Origin: an uncultured Clostridium sp.
GTDB taxonomy: Bacteria; Bacillota; Clostridia; Clostridiales; Clostridiaceae
Length of the DNA stretch: 43,235 bases
Assembly: GCA_937927335.1 (NCBI GenBank)
Contig: CALBDU010000027.1
Coordinates: forward strand, 1 to 43,235
Direction of reading: 5' to 3'
Below the pieces are notes generated by a model. That model did not search any database. It was not told the DNA's origin and saw only the letters and a list, made by a program, of their open reading frames with translations. Below are positions 7,432 to 16,700 of this stretch, piece by piece; position 1 is the stretch's first letter; the number at the start of each line of letters is the position of its first letter. Both the position numbers and the translations under genes were made by a program.

Positions 7432-8964
7432 TTACAAACTGTATTCAATTCTATTTCTTCCAGATTGCTTGGCCTTATATAACAGGTCATCAGCATTTTT
7501 AACCAGCTGCATGGGGGATTCATTCTTAAGTTGTTTAATGCCTATGCTCACAGTTAATTTCAAGTCATTATCAAATTTATGGCTCTCTATGCCAGATCTT
7601 ATTTTCTCGCCTATATGGCAAGCCTGGCTTATTTCTGAATATGGAAGCACCACAATAAATTCCTCTCCGCCAAACCTTCCCACAGAATCCTTATCACTGA
7701 TGTTTTTAATTAATATGCCTGATACCACTTCAAGGACATAATCTCCATATACATGTCCATAGGTATCATTAACTCTTTTAAAATGGTCAATGTCAATCAT
7801 CATAAGGCATAAATCCTTATTATCACTTAGCTCTTGTATCTCATTTTTAATTATTTCCATTGAATACTGATGGTTGTATAGATTTGTCAGGCTGTCCCTG
7901 ATTGTTTTTTCATGGAGCTCTTCATTTATTCTTCTCAATTCATGTTCTGCACTTATATCCTGCATAATAAGTACTGCCCCTAAAAAATCATTAATTTTCC
8001 TATCAATTATAGGTATGTAATTAATATTGGCGGGAATATGCTTCCCGTACTTGCCTATGATTTCTACATCCAAATATTTTTCTTCCTTTTTTTGTACAAT
8101 ATCCGTATCAAGGGTTTTCTTGAAGCCTTCACTAAATATAACATTGATATTTTTATTCAATAGCTCATGCTCCTTATAACCAAGGAGGTTTACAGTATGC
8201 TTGGAGAATCTGACTATTTCATTGCTTACATTTACTAATATAACCATGTCCATTATTCTGGTACCAACCTCCTCAAGTAAAAAGGTTTCAGGCAATATTA
8301 AGAACTTATATCTGGTAATAACTATATAAATACCCAGGATCATAATAAGTGAATACAGCTGTCCCATGAGGGGGAATTCACTATAGCCTATCAGGGGCAT
8401 TATAGTTTGAGTTAATAGATTTAGGCAAAAGGGTATAAAGCTTGAAATTACAAGGATAGCAGACTGTCTTTTTATTCTTTTGCTGTCACTTCTCAATCCC
8501 CATAGGAATAAAATTATGATGCTTATAAGCAAATAGATGAAATTGTACAGGAAATCTCCAATGTAAAAGAAATTTGATATGAATAACGGGGTTTGAATAT
8601 TTACTCCAAATAAAAACACCGCCATATATAAGAATAATGCTCCCGGAAAAAATATCAGAATTGTTACTGCTTTGTTTCTTGCTATTTTATTATCGGTAAT
8701 CAAAAGCACAAGATATAAGGAAATTGCGCTAAAGCTACACCATCCTATAGCAGATATCTTGTTCCAAAATGAGAAAATATACCTGTCACTTGATGCATAT
8801 GCAAAGGCATAGGCAAAGGACCATACTGCATAGCTTGTACAAAGCGCGAGGAACAGCCTATGGATAATTGACTTTATATTCTGTTTAAAAGTGTATACTC
8901 CTACATACATATAAATAATAACAGCCAATAATGAAAATGCAGAAAATAGACATGTTGTATCCAT
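7432..8964 (-). CDS. Membrane diguanylate cyclase: 7TM-PAS-GGDEF
   Basis: Seen: about 510 residues. Residues 1-225 hold about seven hydrophobic segments like the 7TM sensor of histidine kinases. A PAS domain follows (about 230-340), then a GGDEF domain (DSLTNLYNHQYS...MIDIDHFKRVNDTYGH...GRFGGEEF). The GGEEF signature and the DxDHFK metal site are intact, so it should make c-di-GMP from two GTP. No RxxD inhibitory site is seen five residues before GGEEF. Start at 8964 chosen for the GGAGG seven bases upstream; 8988 is a longer alternative. The membrane sensor ligand is unknown. Confidence 0.85.
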   Translation of the reverse strand: MDTTCLFSAFSLLAVIIYMYVGVYTFKQNIKSIIHRLFLALCTSYAVWSFAYAFAYASSDRYIFSFWNKISAIGWCSFSAISLYLVLLITDNKIARNKAVTILIFFPGALFLYMAVFLFGVNIQTPLFISNFFYIGDFLYNFIYLLISIIILFLWGLRSDSKRIKRQSAILVISSFIPFCLNLLTQTIMPLIGYSEFPLMGQLYSLIMILGIYIVITRYKFLILPETFLLEEVGTRIMDMVILVNVSNEIVRFSKHTVNLLGYKEHELLNKNINVIFSEGFKKTLDTDIVQKKEEKYLDVEIIGKYGKHIPANINYIPIIDRKINDFLGAVLIMQDISAEHELRRINEELHEKTIRDSLTNLYNHQYSMEIIKNEIQELSDNKDLCLMMIDIDHFKRVNDTYGHVYGDYVLEVVSGILIKNISDKDSVGRFGGEEFIVVLPYSEISQACHIGEKIRSGIESHKFDNDLKLTVSIGIKQLKNESPMQLVKNADDLLYKAKQSGRNRIEYSL

Positions 8965-9118
8965 ACCCTTCCTCCAAACTTTAGTCATATTATCTAATTA
9001 TACCATATTTCGACAGTTTGAATGACAAAGTTATAGTTTTTTAAGGGTTGAAATTTAAGTTTGATATTGGGAGGGAATTTCTGCGGGTGGAACTAAAATT
9101 TGTTTTCAAGCAGTAGAA

Positions 9119-9151
9119 AAGGAAGCTGTTAATTTCTCAAACAGCTTCCTT
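9119..9151 (-). terminator. Terminator of the B3/B4-domain gene
   Basis: AAGGAAGCTGTT and AACAGCTTCCTT form a 12-bp stem with a 9-nt loop just after the stop of the gene at 9160; a T-rich run follows on the minus strand. Confidence 0.8.
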
Positions 9152-9159
9152 CTGTTATA

Positions 9160-9837
9160 TCAGTTGAATATTTCCATTAAATCAGTAGTTGAATTAGGGG
9201 AAAATAATGTAATATAAGATTTAATATCATATAGGTGGTTAAAAATAATCTGCTCATCAATGCCACCTGGCGCATAAACAAAAAACATAACATTTTTAGT
9301 ATCCTTTGTTATTCGGGTGCGGTAATCAGGACCGTTTAGTATGCTGGATATTATCCCCTTACTGTCAGAAAGCATCATATCGTTGCTGGTAAGGTATTTC
9401 TCTCTTCCTGAAATACCTGTATACATTTCATTTCCATTTGATAAATCCATTTTAACTGGAAATTCCACTTTATCAAGATCATGCCCTGCTGTAAGAAGGA
9501 GATTTTTCAATTCAGCCATGAACATAGCTTCAACTAATGGTTCAGTATTGGGCAGAGGATTTGATTTAAGAATTACAGACTCCAATTGAAGCAGAACCGG
9601 ATAGGTTTTTTTAAATTTCTTATAATAATTTACATAATAGCAAAATGGTTCTGTTTGAGTAAATTCCTTTCGACTATAATTTTGATATTGATTCAGCAGC
9701 TGTTCTTTTGTCAATTGCTTTGTTTCATTAAGGTCAATATTTGAAGATGGATTTTCAACACCCTTTATTATAAGGACTCCAAATTTAGTATTAGGATAAA
9801 GTCTTTTTAGATCTTCTGTGGATTTTAACAATTTCAT
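9160..9837 (-). CDS. B3/B4 tRNA-binding-domain protein
   Basis: Seen: about 225 residues with the B3/B4 fold found in the beta subunit of phenylalanyl-tRNA synthetase and in stand-alone proteins: LPNTEPLVEAMFMAELKNLLLTAGHDLDKV, then GISGREKYLTSNDMMLSDSKGIISSILNGPDYRTRI and a YAPGGID tail. Stand-alone forms are thought to edit misacylated tRNA or bind amino acids, but this is not settled. It is divergent from a MocR regulator, a frequent sign of local control. Start: ATG 9837 is used, but AAGGAG is only two bases from it; TTG at 9831 has better spacing. Confidence 0.75.
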   Translation of the reverse strand: MKLLKSTEDLKRLYPNTKFGVLIIKGVENPSSNIDLNETKQLTKEQLLNQYQNYSRKEFTQTEPFCYYVNYYKKFKKTYPVLLQLESVILKSNPLPNTEPLVEAMFMAELKNLLLTAGHDLDKVEFPVKMDLSNGNEMYTGISGREKYLTSNDMMLSDSKGIISSILNGPDYRTRITKDTKNVMFFVYAPGGIDEQIIFNHLYDIKSYITLFSPNSTTDLMEIFN

Positions 9838-9892
9838 CACTCCTTAAAGCCTATTGTGAATTTTTGTTATTTTATTTATAATATTAACAAAC

Positions 9893-9946
9893 ACAAAGTG
9901 GCTTTCATAGGTCCACTTTATATACAACATTTTAGAACCACTTTAG
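9893..9946. promoter_or_regulatory. MocR-type operator boxes
   Basis: Three copies of an AAAGTGG core lie in the divergent promoter region: 9895-9901 forward, 9909-9920 reverse (TAAAGTGGACCT on the minus strand) and 9936-9946 reverse (CTAAAGTGGTT). The last two form a direct repeat spaced 26 bp, the geometry expected for a MocR dimer with two head-to-tail winged helices; the first is inverted to them. Confidence 0.6.
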
Positions 9947-9964
9947 CTGAGAGATGAAAATATT

Positions 9965-11356
9965 ATGTGGCTGACTGTTGATAAAAATAGTAGTGATTCA
10001 CTTATGAGACAGGTTTATGGGCAGATTAAATCCATGATTTTAGAAGGCAGGCTGCCAGCAGACAGCAAACTTCCTTCTACAAGATGGCTTTCAAAGGACT
10101 TGGGAATATCAAGAAATGTCATATTGGAAGCATATGATCAGCTTATGGCAGAAGGATATATAGAGGGTAAACATGGCTCAGGCACAGTGGTTGCCAAGGA
10201 TCTCTATTTTGAGAAAAGCAAAATAGCCCATGAAGAAAATTTATTAGAAGCCGGAGGTGAAAGCTTTCACAGTGATGTAATTGATTTCCGCTCCGGTATA
10301 CCAGCACTGGATTTATTCCCTAAGAAAGAATGGGGACGTTTATATAATAATATATGCAGTTACGGACCTTCTGAAGCCTTCAGGTATTGTGAACCTGCCG
10401 GGAGCATGGAATTAAGGCAGGCACTTTCGAGGTATTTGTTTAGAGTGAGAGGAATATGCTGCAGTCCAGAACAAATTATGATTGTTTCCGGAGCTACTCA
10501 GGGATTGTCCCTGATTTCCAAGGTATTGTACAGACCTGGTGCTGAGGTTATTGTGGAAGATCCTTTACATCCCGGACTGCTAAATGTTATTTTGTCTAAC
10601 AATTATTCAATCAATCCTATCCAGGCAGACAGCAGCGGTATGAAAACAGATATGCTGAAAATCATAAATAAAGCAGGGTTTATTTATGTTACCCCGTCCC
10701 ATCAGTTTCCATTAGGCGGGATACTTCCTATTCAAAGACGTATTGAACTTGTTAAATTTGCCCAAAGAAATGATTGTTATATTATTGAAGATGATTATGA
10801 CAGTGAATATCGCTTTGAAGGGGCACCCATTAGTTCTCTCTACGAACTTGAACCCAACAAAGTAATATATATTGGTTCCTTTAGTAAAATCCTGGCTCCC
10901 TCAATTAGGCTTGGCTATATGATACTGCCATACTCATTAATACCCAGGTATTTAAAGGCTAAAATGTATTCCGATGTACATACAGAAACTTTAACCCAGC
11001 TTGTACTTGCTCATTTTATTAATGATGGAAAGCTTGAAAAACATATATGGAAAATGAAAAAGGAATACTTAAAAAAACGGCAGGCAGTAATTGATAATTT
11101 GAATATTAATTTCCCCAATAGCTATACAGTAAAAGGACATGCTGCAGGCTTGCACCTGATTGCAGAATTTGATGATGTGATATTTACAGAGGAATTATTG
11201 TCGAAAATTGCAAATGAAAAAGTAAAAGTTTATCCGGTGGAGGGTTATGCAATTAATAAAGGTAGTCATTGCAATAAAATTCTTTTAGGATACGGACACC
11301 TCAGTATCAAAGAAATTGAGGATGGAATTGGGAGAATTAAACAAGCCCTTTCCTAA
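9965..11356 (+). CDS. MocR/PdxR-type GntR regulator with aminotransferase domain
   Basis: Seen: 463 residues. N-terminal GntR winged helix (LMRQVYGQIKSMILEGRLPADSKLPSTRWLSKDLGISRNVILEAYDQL), a linker, then a fold-type-I aminotransferase domain with DDYDSEYRFEG and the PLP lysine in SFSKILAPSIRLGYM. Family knowledge: MocR proteins use PLP or a PLP-amino-acid adduct as effector and regulate vitamin B6, GABA, taurine or cell-wall amino acid genes. The neighbour and the shared operator boxes suggest control of its own promoter and the divergent B3/B4 gene. It is close to the standard length and looks intact. Confidence 0.9.
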   Translation: MWLTVDKNSSDSLMRQVYGQIKSMILEGRLPADSKLPSTRWLSKDLGISRNVILEAYDQLMAEGYIEGKHGSGTVVAKDLYFEKSKIAHEENLLEAGGESFHSDVIDFRSGIPALDLFPKKEWGRLYNNICSYGPSEAFRYCEPAGSMELRQALSRYLFRVRGICCSPEQIMIVSGATQGLSLISKVLYRPGAEVIVEDPLHPGLLNVILSNNYSINPIQADSSGMKTDMLKIINKAGFIYVTPSHQFPLGGILPIQRRIELVKFAQRNDCYIIEDDYDSEYRFEGAPISSLYELEPNKVIYIGSFSKILAPSIRLGYMILPYSLIPRYLKAKMYSDVHTETLTQLVLAHFINDGKLEKHIWKMKKEYLKKRQAVIDNLNINFPNSYTVKGHAAGLHLIAEFDDVIFTEELLSKIANEKVKVYPVEGYAINKGSHCNKILLGYGHLSIKEIEDGIGRIKQALS

Positions 11357-11426
11357 TGAAATAAGACAATAATTAAATAATTCAGAGAGGCATTACACTT
11401 TAATATCGCAAAGGGTAAGGTATACT

Positions 11427-12167
11427 ATGGAAAAACAAAACGAACAAAGCTTAACTAGTAAATTAAATATAAAAAAGCTGCTATTAAATATAGTAATGGT
11501 TTCTTTAATAATTTTAGTATTAGGATTTGCTATAAGTTTTAAATATGCAGTGGGATATTTGTTGATTCTTATTATTCATGAATTAGGTCATTATGTTGCA
11601 GCAAAATTTTTAAAGGTAAGTGTTACTTTTGGAGGGTTCACCCCTATTGGAGCTTATATAATTCATGAGAATCCTAAGAATTGCAAAGAAAATGCGCTTA
11701 TTGCACTAGGAGGACCAGTATTTGGTGCCATACTTGGACTCATTTACTATATAACTTATTATAGTACAGGGGATTATACATTTTTAGTACTAACCTTTAC
11801 TTCAATAATACTAAATTTAGCAAACCTGATACCGGTAAGTCCTCTTGATGGTGGCCAGATAGTTGAAGCAATATCCCCTATTCTATGCTACATCGGATTT
11901 CCATTTTTAATATATTTATTTGTGTCAGCAAATAAGTTAAAGAGTAGGCTGCTGTTAATTTTTATTATGATAGCAGGCATTTATCAAACATATAATTTTA
12001 CTATAAAATACAAAACTGATTCATATTACAAGCTGGATAAACATAGTAAAGTAAAGTTTACAATTGCATATAGTGTATTGGTTTTATCCTTAGCAATAAG
12101 TGCAATATACCTTTATAATGTTTTTGATTATAAAGATATATTTAAAAGCATTTCCAGAATTAAATAA
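11427..12167 (+). CDS. M50-family membrane metalloprotease
   Basis: Seen: 246 residues with about six hydrophobic segments. The zinc-binding HELGH is near residues 52-56 and the second metal motif is PLDGGQ near residue 141. The layout (HExxH in one membrane helix, xPxDGG in a later one) is that of site-2-protease relatives. Role: intramembrane proteolysis; the substrate is unknown. The first 20 residues are charged and cytoplasmic. It is preceded by AAGGGTAAGG. The reading frame continues open for 52 codons after the TAA (see separate entry). Confidence 0.85.
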   Translation: MEKQNEQSLTSKLNIKKLLLNIVMVSLIILVLGFAISFKYAVGYLLILIIHELGHYVAAKFLKVSVTFGGFTPIGAYIIHENPKNCKENALIALGGPVFGAILGLIYYITYYSTGDYTFLVLTFTSIILNLANLIPVSPLDGGQIVEAISPILCYIGFPFLIYLFVSANKLKSRLLLIFIMIAGIYQTYNFTIKYKTDSYYKLDKHSKVKFTIAYSVLVLSLAISAIYLYNVFDYKDIFKSISRIK

Positions 12168-12326
12168 CTTTTGTGCCAGGCAGGCAGTGACATTAACTTT
12201 AGAGACACGCCAATACTAGACACCATAGCATCTTATGAGCCTGCAAAAGCCGGCAATAAGCTTCAAATTGAAAATTATGTCAAAATTTTTCGAATGAAAA
12301 TTAAAGGTAATCCTGCAAGTACATAG
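12168..12326 (+). other. Open, coding-like stretch after the M50 stop codon
   Basis: In the same frame as the M50 gene, 52 codons run without a stop to a TAG at 12324. The implied peptide (for example INFRDTPILDTIASYEPAKA) has balanced, protein-like composition but no ATG or ribosome site of its own. It may be the remnant of another gene or a lost C-terminal extension. Not recognised. Confidence 0.3.
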
Positions 12327-12366
12327 AATATATAAGTTATATAAACCATGCAAGGAGGATTCAACT

Positions 12367-13470
12367 TTGTTTAAAAAGAAACTAATCTTAACTTTACTAT
12401 GTACTATCATAATATCAGGTAGTTTTATGATAAAAGATGATAAAGTAAGCGCATTTCCGGTAAATGGCTGGTATTATGAATACTGGGACGGTGACTGGTG
12501 TTACTTCGAAAATGGTACAAGGCTCAGGAATTGCTGGGTTAAAGATTCAACTGGCTGGTGCTTTTTAGATAATATTAGTGGTGCTATGATAAAGGAAGGC
12601 TGGGCACATGATAATAATGGATGGTGCTATATACAAGATGGTCACTGGATACAGCATTCCATGTGGGCAAAGGATGCTAATGGATGGGTACATATAAGTG
12701 ATAATGGCTATTGGGATGGAAAGCCTGCAGTAGCAGTAATTCCATCATCAAACAACAATAGTATAAACAATGATACTATACAGTGGTTCTCATACAATGA
12801 TGATAAGTTTGGATATACAATTTCATATCCAAATAATATTGGTGTAGTAAACAAAGATCTGGAAAATAACAGCTTATCAATAGAATTAAAAAATTATAAT
12901 GCTGGTTTAAGTGTACGTGCTTTTAAACTATCAACTCTTGGTATGTCAAGAGATGCATACATCACATCCAGGGTTAATGTGGCTGCCTGCCAATTGGAAG
13001 GGAAAGTTAATATTTATGGAGCTGATGAAGCATATTTAATAGACGAACGCAGCTTGGATTACCAAGGTAAAACCGTAATTGCTTTTAAAGCTGAAAATGT
13101 TTATATATTATCTTACGGTGTCAGTGGTGACTTTGATTATGACAATGGTGACTATCACAATGAAGAAAACGATCAGTATATAATAAATATACTGGAACAA
13201 TATTTTGACAAGATGAAAGGTTCTATTAACATCACATATAAAGCTGCAAGAACCGACAACGAATATACAGAAGAAATGGCTATTGAACTAGCTAGGAAAT
13301 GTGATCCTAACTTTCAAGATGCAGAAGCAGAAGTATGGTCTTCTGAATACGTAAACAATAAAAAATATTACTGGGTACATTTTTATTCCCAGGCAGCAAG
13401 AGATAATGGCGGAAGTGGTACTATCGGTAATGTTCAGATAGCCGAGGACGGTAGTATACTTAATCCTTAA
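12367..13470 (+). CDS. Secreted protein with cell-wall-binding-type repeats
   Basis: Seen: 367 residues. It starts at TTG with AGGAGG upstream. The signal peptide (KKKLILTLLCTIIISGSFM) is followed by three or four aromatic Trp/Gly repeats (NGWYYEYWDGDWCYFENG, DSTGWCFLD, NNGWCYIQDGHW, ANGWVHISDNGYW) like choline/cell-wall-binding repeats. A beta-rich domain follows (WFSYNDDKFGYTISYPNN...), and the C-terminal region (EYTEEMAIELARKCDPNFQDAEAEVWSSE) has a PepSY-like look. Likely held at the cell surface by the repeats. No enzyme motif is seen. Confidence 0.75.
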   Translation: MFKKKLILTLLCTIIISGSFMIKDDKVSAFPVNGWYYEYWDGDWCYFENGTRLRNCWVKDSTGWCFLDNISGAMIKEGWAHDNNGWCYIQDGHWIQHSMWAKDANGWVHISDNGYWDGKPAVAVIPSSNNNSINNDTIQWFSYNDDKFGYTISYPNNIGVVNKDLENNSLSIELKNYNAGLSVRAFKLSTLGMSRDAYITSRVNVAACQLEGKVNIYGADEAYLIDERSLDYQGKTVIAFKAENVYILSYGVSGDFDYDNGDYHNEENDQYIINILEQYFDKMKGSINITYKAARTDNEYTEEMAIELARKCDPNFQDAEAEVWSSEYVNNKKYYWVHFYSQAARDNGGSGTIGNVQIAEDGSILNP

Positions 13471-13875
13471 TAAGATTAAGTGCTAGATGGATAGTTTATG
13501 AATCAACCTTTTACATCTATAAACAACACGAACTATAAATTTGTGTTGGTGCCAGCCAGCTGCCCTTGGTGTCTTTGCAATATCAGATAGCGTTTAACCA
13601 AGCTTAAACGCTATCTGTTTTTGGCTCTGCCACAATGTACAGTTGAAAATTTAGGACAAGGGTAATTCTCTTGTTCCTTTTTTATTTCAGCCTCCAGGGA
13701 GCCTCTTACCCCCGGGGGTGCATACGTCCTCCCGAGATGTATGTGCTTATCAGAGCATTCCTCCAAGGGAATTTTGCTGTGTTTAACTTATTATCTCCAT
13801 TATTTGATATAATTGGTAGTAAAAAATGTCTAATATGTTAAATTAAGCCACCATATTGTATGAGGGGGAAGGACA
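13471..13875. other. 405-bp intergenic region with several structured elements
   Basis: It holds a strong terminator (13584-13622), a weaker imperfect hairpin with a T run near 13652-13682 (AGGACAAG with CTTGTTCC), a GC-rich patch (CCCCCGGGGG near 13708-13717) and a short inverted repeat GCATAC/GTATGTGC near 13720-13746. No coding frame or known riboswitch is recognised. The GC-rich patch stands out from the AT-rich flanks. Confidence 0.4.
13584..13622 (+). terminator. Terminator after the cell-wall-repeat protein gene
   Basis: A perfect 14-bp stem (CAGATAGCGTTTAA with TTAAACGCTATCTG), a 6-nt loop and then TTTTT. It lies 113 bp after the stop at 13470. Confidence 0.9.
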
Positions 13876-14565
13876 TTGGATTTTAAAATAATCGTAATTG
13901 AGGACGAATTTTCTATAAACGATATACTAACCTTTGCATTAAAGGAGGAAGGCTATCAGGTTAAAAGCGCTTTTTCCGCAAAGGAGGCACGGCAATATCT
14001 TCAGGACTTCAAACCTCATTTAGTAATGCTGGACATAAATTTGCCGGATGAAAATGGATTTGAGCTTTGTAAATTCATTAATGCTAATTATAAAATACCA
14101 ATTATTATGCTTACTGCAAGAAATGACATTATTGATAAAGTCCTGGGCCTAGAGCTTGGGGCGGATGATTATATAACAAAGCCTTTTAATATCAAGGAAG
14201 TATTGGCAAGGGTAAAGGTAGCTTTAAGAAGAGTTGATAAATATAAAAGCTTAGAGGAAGTGGATGTATTTACAGCTTTAAATGACAGTGTAAAGATTAA
14301 TTTGGAAAACAGAATTGTTATTAAAAATGGACAGGAAATTAAACTTAAACCTAAAGAATATGATTTGTTAGTGTTTTTTTTAAGGAACAAAAACAGGGTT
14401 TTTACCAGAGAAGAAATTTTGGACAAGGTTTGGGGTATTGATTATTGTGGTGAAATCAGAACTGTGGACATCCATGTTAGAAGGTTAAGAGCAAAGCTGG
14501 ATTTAGATAATGGACAATTCTTTATTGAAACAGTTTTTGGCGTAGGCTATGTGATGAGGAAATGA
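13876..14565 (+). CDS. OmpR/PhoB-family response regulator
   Basis: Seen: 229 residues. The receiver domain (1-120) has the acidic pair EDE, phospho-acceptor Asp in LVMLDINLPDENG and Lys in ADDYITKPFN. The C-terminal winged helix (130-229) ends RTVDIHVRRLRAKLD...TVFGVGYVM, as in PhoB-type proteins. Start: TTG preceded by GAGGGGGAAGG; no ATG fits. The kinase gene follows at 14567 with essentially no gap, so the two are translationally coupled. Target genes are unknown, but the lipoprotein gene directly downstream is a candidate. Confidence 0.9.
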   Translation: MDFKIIVIEDEFSINDILTFALKEEGYQVKSAFSAKEARQYLQDFKPHLVMLDINLPDENGFELCKFINANYKIPIIMLTARNDIIDKVLGLELGADDYITKPFNIKEVLARVKVALRRVDKYKSLEEVDVFTALNDSVKINLENRIVIKNGQEIKLKPKEYDLLVFFLRNKNRVFTREEILDKVWGIDYCGEIRTVDIHVRRLRAKLDLDNGQFFIETVFGVGYVMRK

Positions 14566-14566
14566 T

Positions 14567-16030
14567 ATGAAAAATAGTGTAAAATTCAAATTTATTGCAG
14601 GATTTTCAGTTATTTTTATAATTGCGGCAGTTGCTTTAAACGTTCTAATCAGGCAGGTATTTGAGGTAAACCTGGAAAGCTCCATAAAAAGCTCTATGAA
14701 TGATACAATGAAAAATTCAAGAGAGTATATTAGCTCCAGTATACAGCCGGAAGATATAAATATGGACGAAAAAGCATTATGCAATAAGCTGTGGAGCATT
14801 CTTAATAATTCCATTTTTACATATTATGATGAGCTTGAATTAAGAACTGCCTCAGGGGAAGTGGCAGAAAGCAGCTTTAGTCAAGGCTTTAGTGAATTAA
14901 CTGACAAGGGTACAAAGGCTGCTATTGCAGGAAAAGCTGTAGTTAACATAAAATACAGTGACAATAGTGTTCAGGCAGTATTGTCTTATCCATTGTATTA
15001 TGGCGATAAGTGCCTGGGGATACTTAATATCAGTAAAAGCTTTGGGGAAGCATATGCCGAAAATAATAGAATAATTAATATTATTACTATAATAGAAGTT
15101 GCAATTTTTGTACTTATTTTTATAGCTTCATATTTGCTTATATCAAAAATAGTAAAGCCTATTACAGCATTAACAAAGGAAGTAAAGAAAATTGAAGAAG
15201 GTGATTTCGCAGTAAATTTAGACATCAGGAATAATGATGAAATAGGTATTTTGCTAAAAGAATTTATGAATATGAAGGAAAAAATAAAAAATCAAATTGA
15301 AACAATCAGTATGGAAAAGGACAAGATCCTAAAGCTAGAAAAAGGCAGAAGAGAATTCTTTAACAACGTAACCCATGAATTAAAAACTCCCCTTACGGCC
15401 ATTTCAGGCTATGCCCAGATACTTTCAAAGGAAAACATGGAAGACGAAGAATTCAAGGCCAGAGCTATACATAGAATTTATTTGGAAAGTGAAAGGCTGC
15501 ACAAGCTAGTAATTGAATTGATAAGTGTTTCCAAGGGTTTAAATTTTTTGGAGGAAGATAAAAAAGTTATCGAAATGAACGGCCTTTTGCAGGACATATG
15601 CCAGGATATGAAAACAAGAGCTGAAAAATATTCAATCAGCATATTAACAAATATGGAACCTGGCGAAATACTGGGTCAGGAAAACAAGCTAAGGCAGCTT
15701 ATAATTAACCTGTTGGATAATGCCATTAAATATTCTTTTTCAGGAGAAAAAATCATTGTAAATGCTTTTAAATGGGAGCAAACCTACAAAATAGAAATTT
15801 CAAACAAAGGCAAGCCCATACCTGAGGACGTATATAATTCCATCTTTGAGCCTTTTGTTAAAGGTGATAACTCAATTGAATCTGGAAGCAGCGGACTTGG
15901 CTTATATATATGTAATGAAATAGTTAAAGAACATAATGGAGAAATACAAATTGAAAATGGAAATACAATAAAAGTGATAATAAAATTCCCTTCTTTTTCA
16001 CCTAGCGGAAACAATTTGGAAACAACTTAA
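14567..16030 (+). CDS. Sensor histidine kinase
   Basis: Seen: 487 residues. TM1 about 8-28, an extracytoplasmic loop of about 135 residues, TM2 about 166-187, a HAMP domain, the dimerisation/phospho-acceptor box FFNNVTHELKTPLTAISGY and an ATPase domain with the N box (NLLDNAIKYS) and the G box (GSSGLGLYICNEIVKEH). All key residues look intact. It should autophosphorylate its His and pass the phosphate to the upstream response regulator. The sensed signal is not apparent from the loop. Confidence 0.9.
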   Translation: MKNSVKFKFIAGFSVIFIIAAVALNVLIRQVFEVNLESSIKSSMNDTMKNSREYISSSIQPEDINMDEKALCNKLWSILNNSIFTYYDELELRTASGEVAESSFSQGFSELTDKGTKAAIAGKAVVNIKYSDNSVQAVLSYPLYYGDKCLGILNISKSFGEAYAENNRIINIITIIEVAIFVLIFIASYLLISKIVKPITALTKEVKKIEEGDFAVNLDIRNNDEIGILLKEFMNMKEKIKNQIETISMEKDKILKLEKGRREFFNNVTHELKTPLTAISGYAQILSKENMEDEEFKARAIHRIYLESERLHKLVIELISVSKGLNFLEEDKKVIEMNGLLQDICQDMKTRAEKYSISILTNMEPGEILGQENKLRQLIINLLDNAIKYSFSGEKIIVNAFKWEQTYKIEISNKGKPIPEDVYNSIFEPFVKGDNSIESGSSGLGLYICNEIVKEHNGEIQIENGNTIKVIIKFPSFSPSGNNLETT

Positions 16031-16686
16031 GTAAATTTAGAAAACACCTGGTGGTAATATTTAGGTAAAGGCAGTAATATGCTGCAATTTAGGAGGGAGA
16101 CGGAACAATGATAAAGAAAAATTTTAAAAGAATAGCCTTGCTGCTAACTTTAGCAGTTTCAATACCATTTACTTTTACTTCTTGCACAGATAAGCAAAAG
16201 GAAATTGACTTATCAGCCAATGTAAAACAGCAAATTAAAGATGAGGAAAAAAACGCTCCTCAATTAATAAAAGATAAGGAACTGGATTTGGGCACCATGA
16301 TGTACACCCCTATATGCTGGAAGGATGATGAAAACATTATAGTAACAGAGGGTAGTGAGAAAAATAAAAACGTAATGAATATTAATGATGTTAATGTGGA
16401 TGATATAAATGTTTATAATATCAATACAACCACCAGCAAGGTCACCAAAATTAACACTATAACAAATGCATTATGCGGCGATATTGGAGCTAAGGATATG
16501 TATGGCAATTTTCTCTATATAAAAGACCAGAAGCTGTATAAATATAATGCATTACAAAATACGGAAAAAGTAATATATGATTTATCTGAAATAATGAAGG
16601 CACAGAGAGAAAACCCTGCAATTCCCCATAGTGATAATGAAATATTAAAGAGAATACATGCAGGCTTTGTACTTGGCAGCAGTAAA

Positions 16687-16700
16687 TATATATATATATA
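16687..16700. repeat. (TA)7 dinucleotide repeat inside the lipoprotein gene
   Basis: Seven TA units in a row interrupt the reading frame. Loss of one unit restores it. Such repeats can slip during replication and switch a gene on or off. Confidence 0.85.

Noticed and set aside
13500..13870. c-di-GMP riboswitch upstream of the two-component genes
   Set aside because: Conserved class I or II core motifs were not found.
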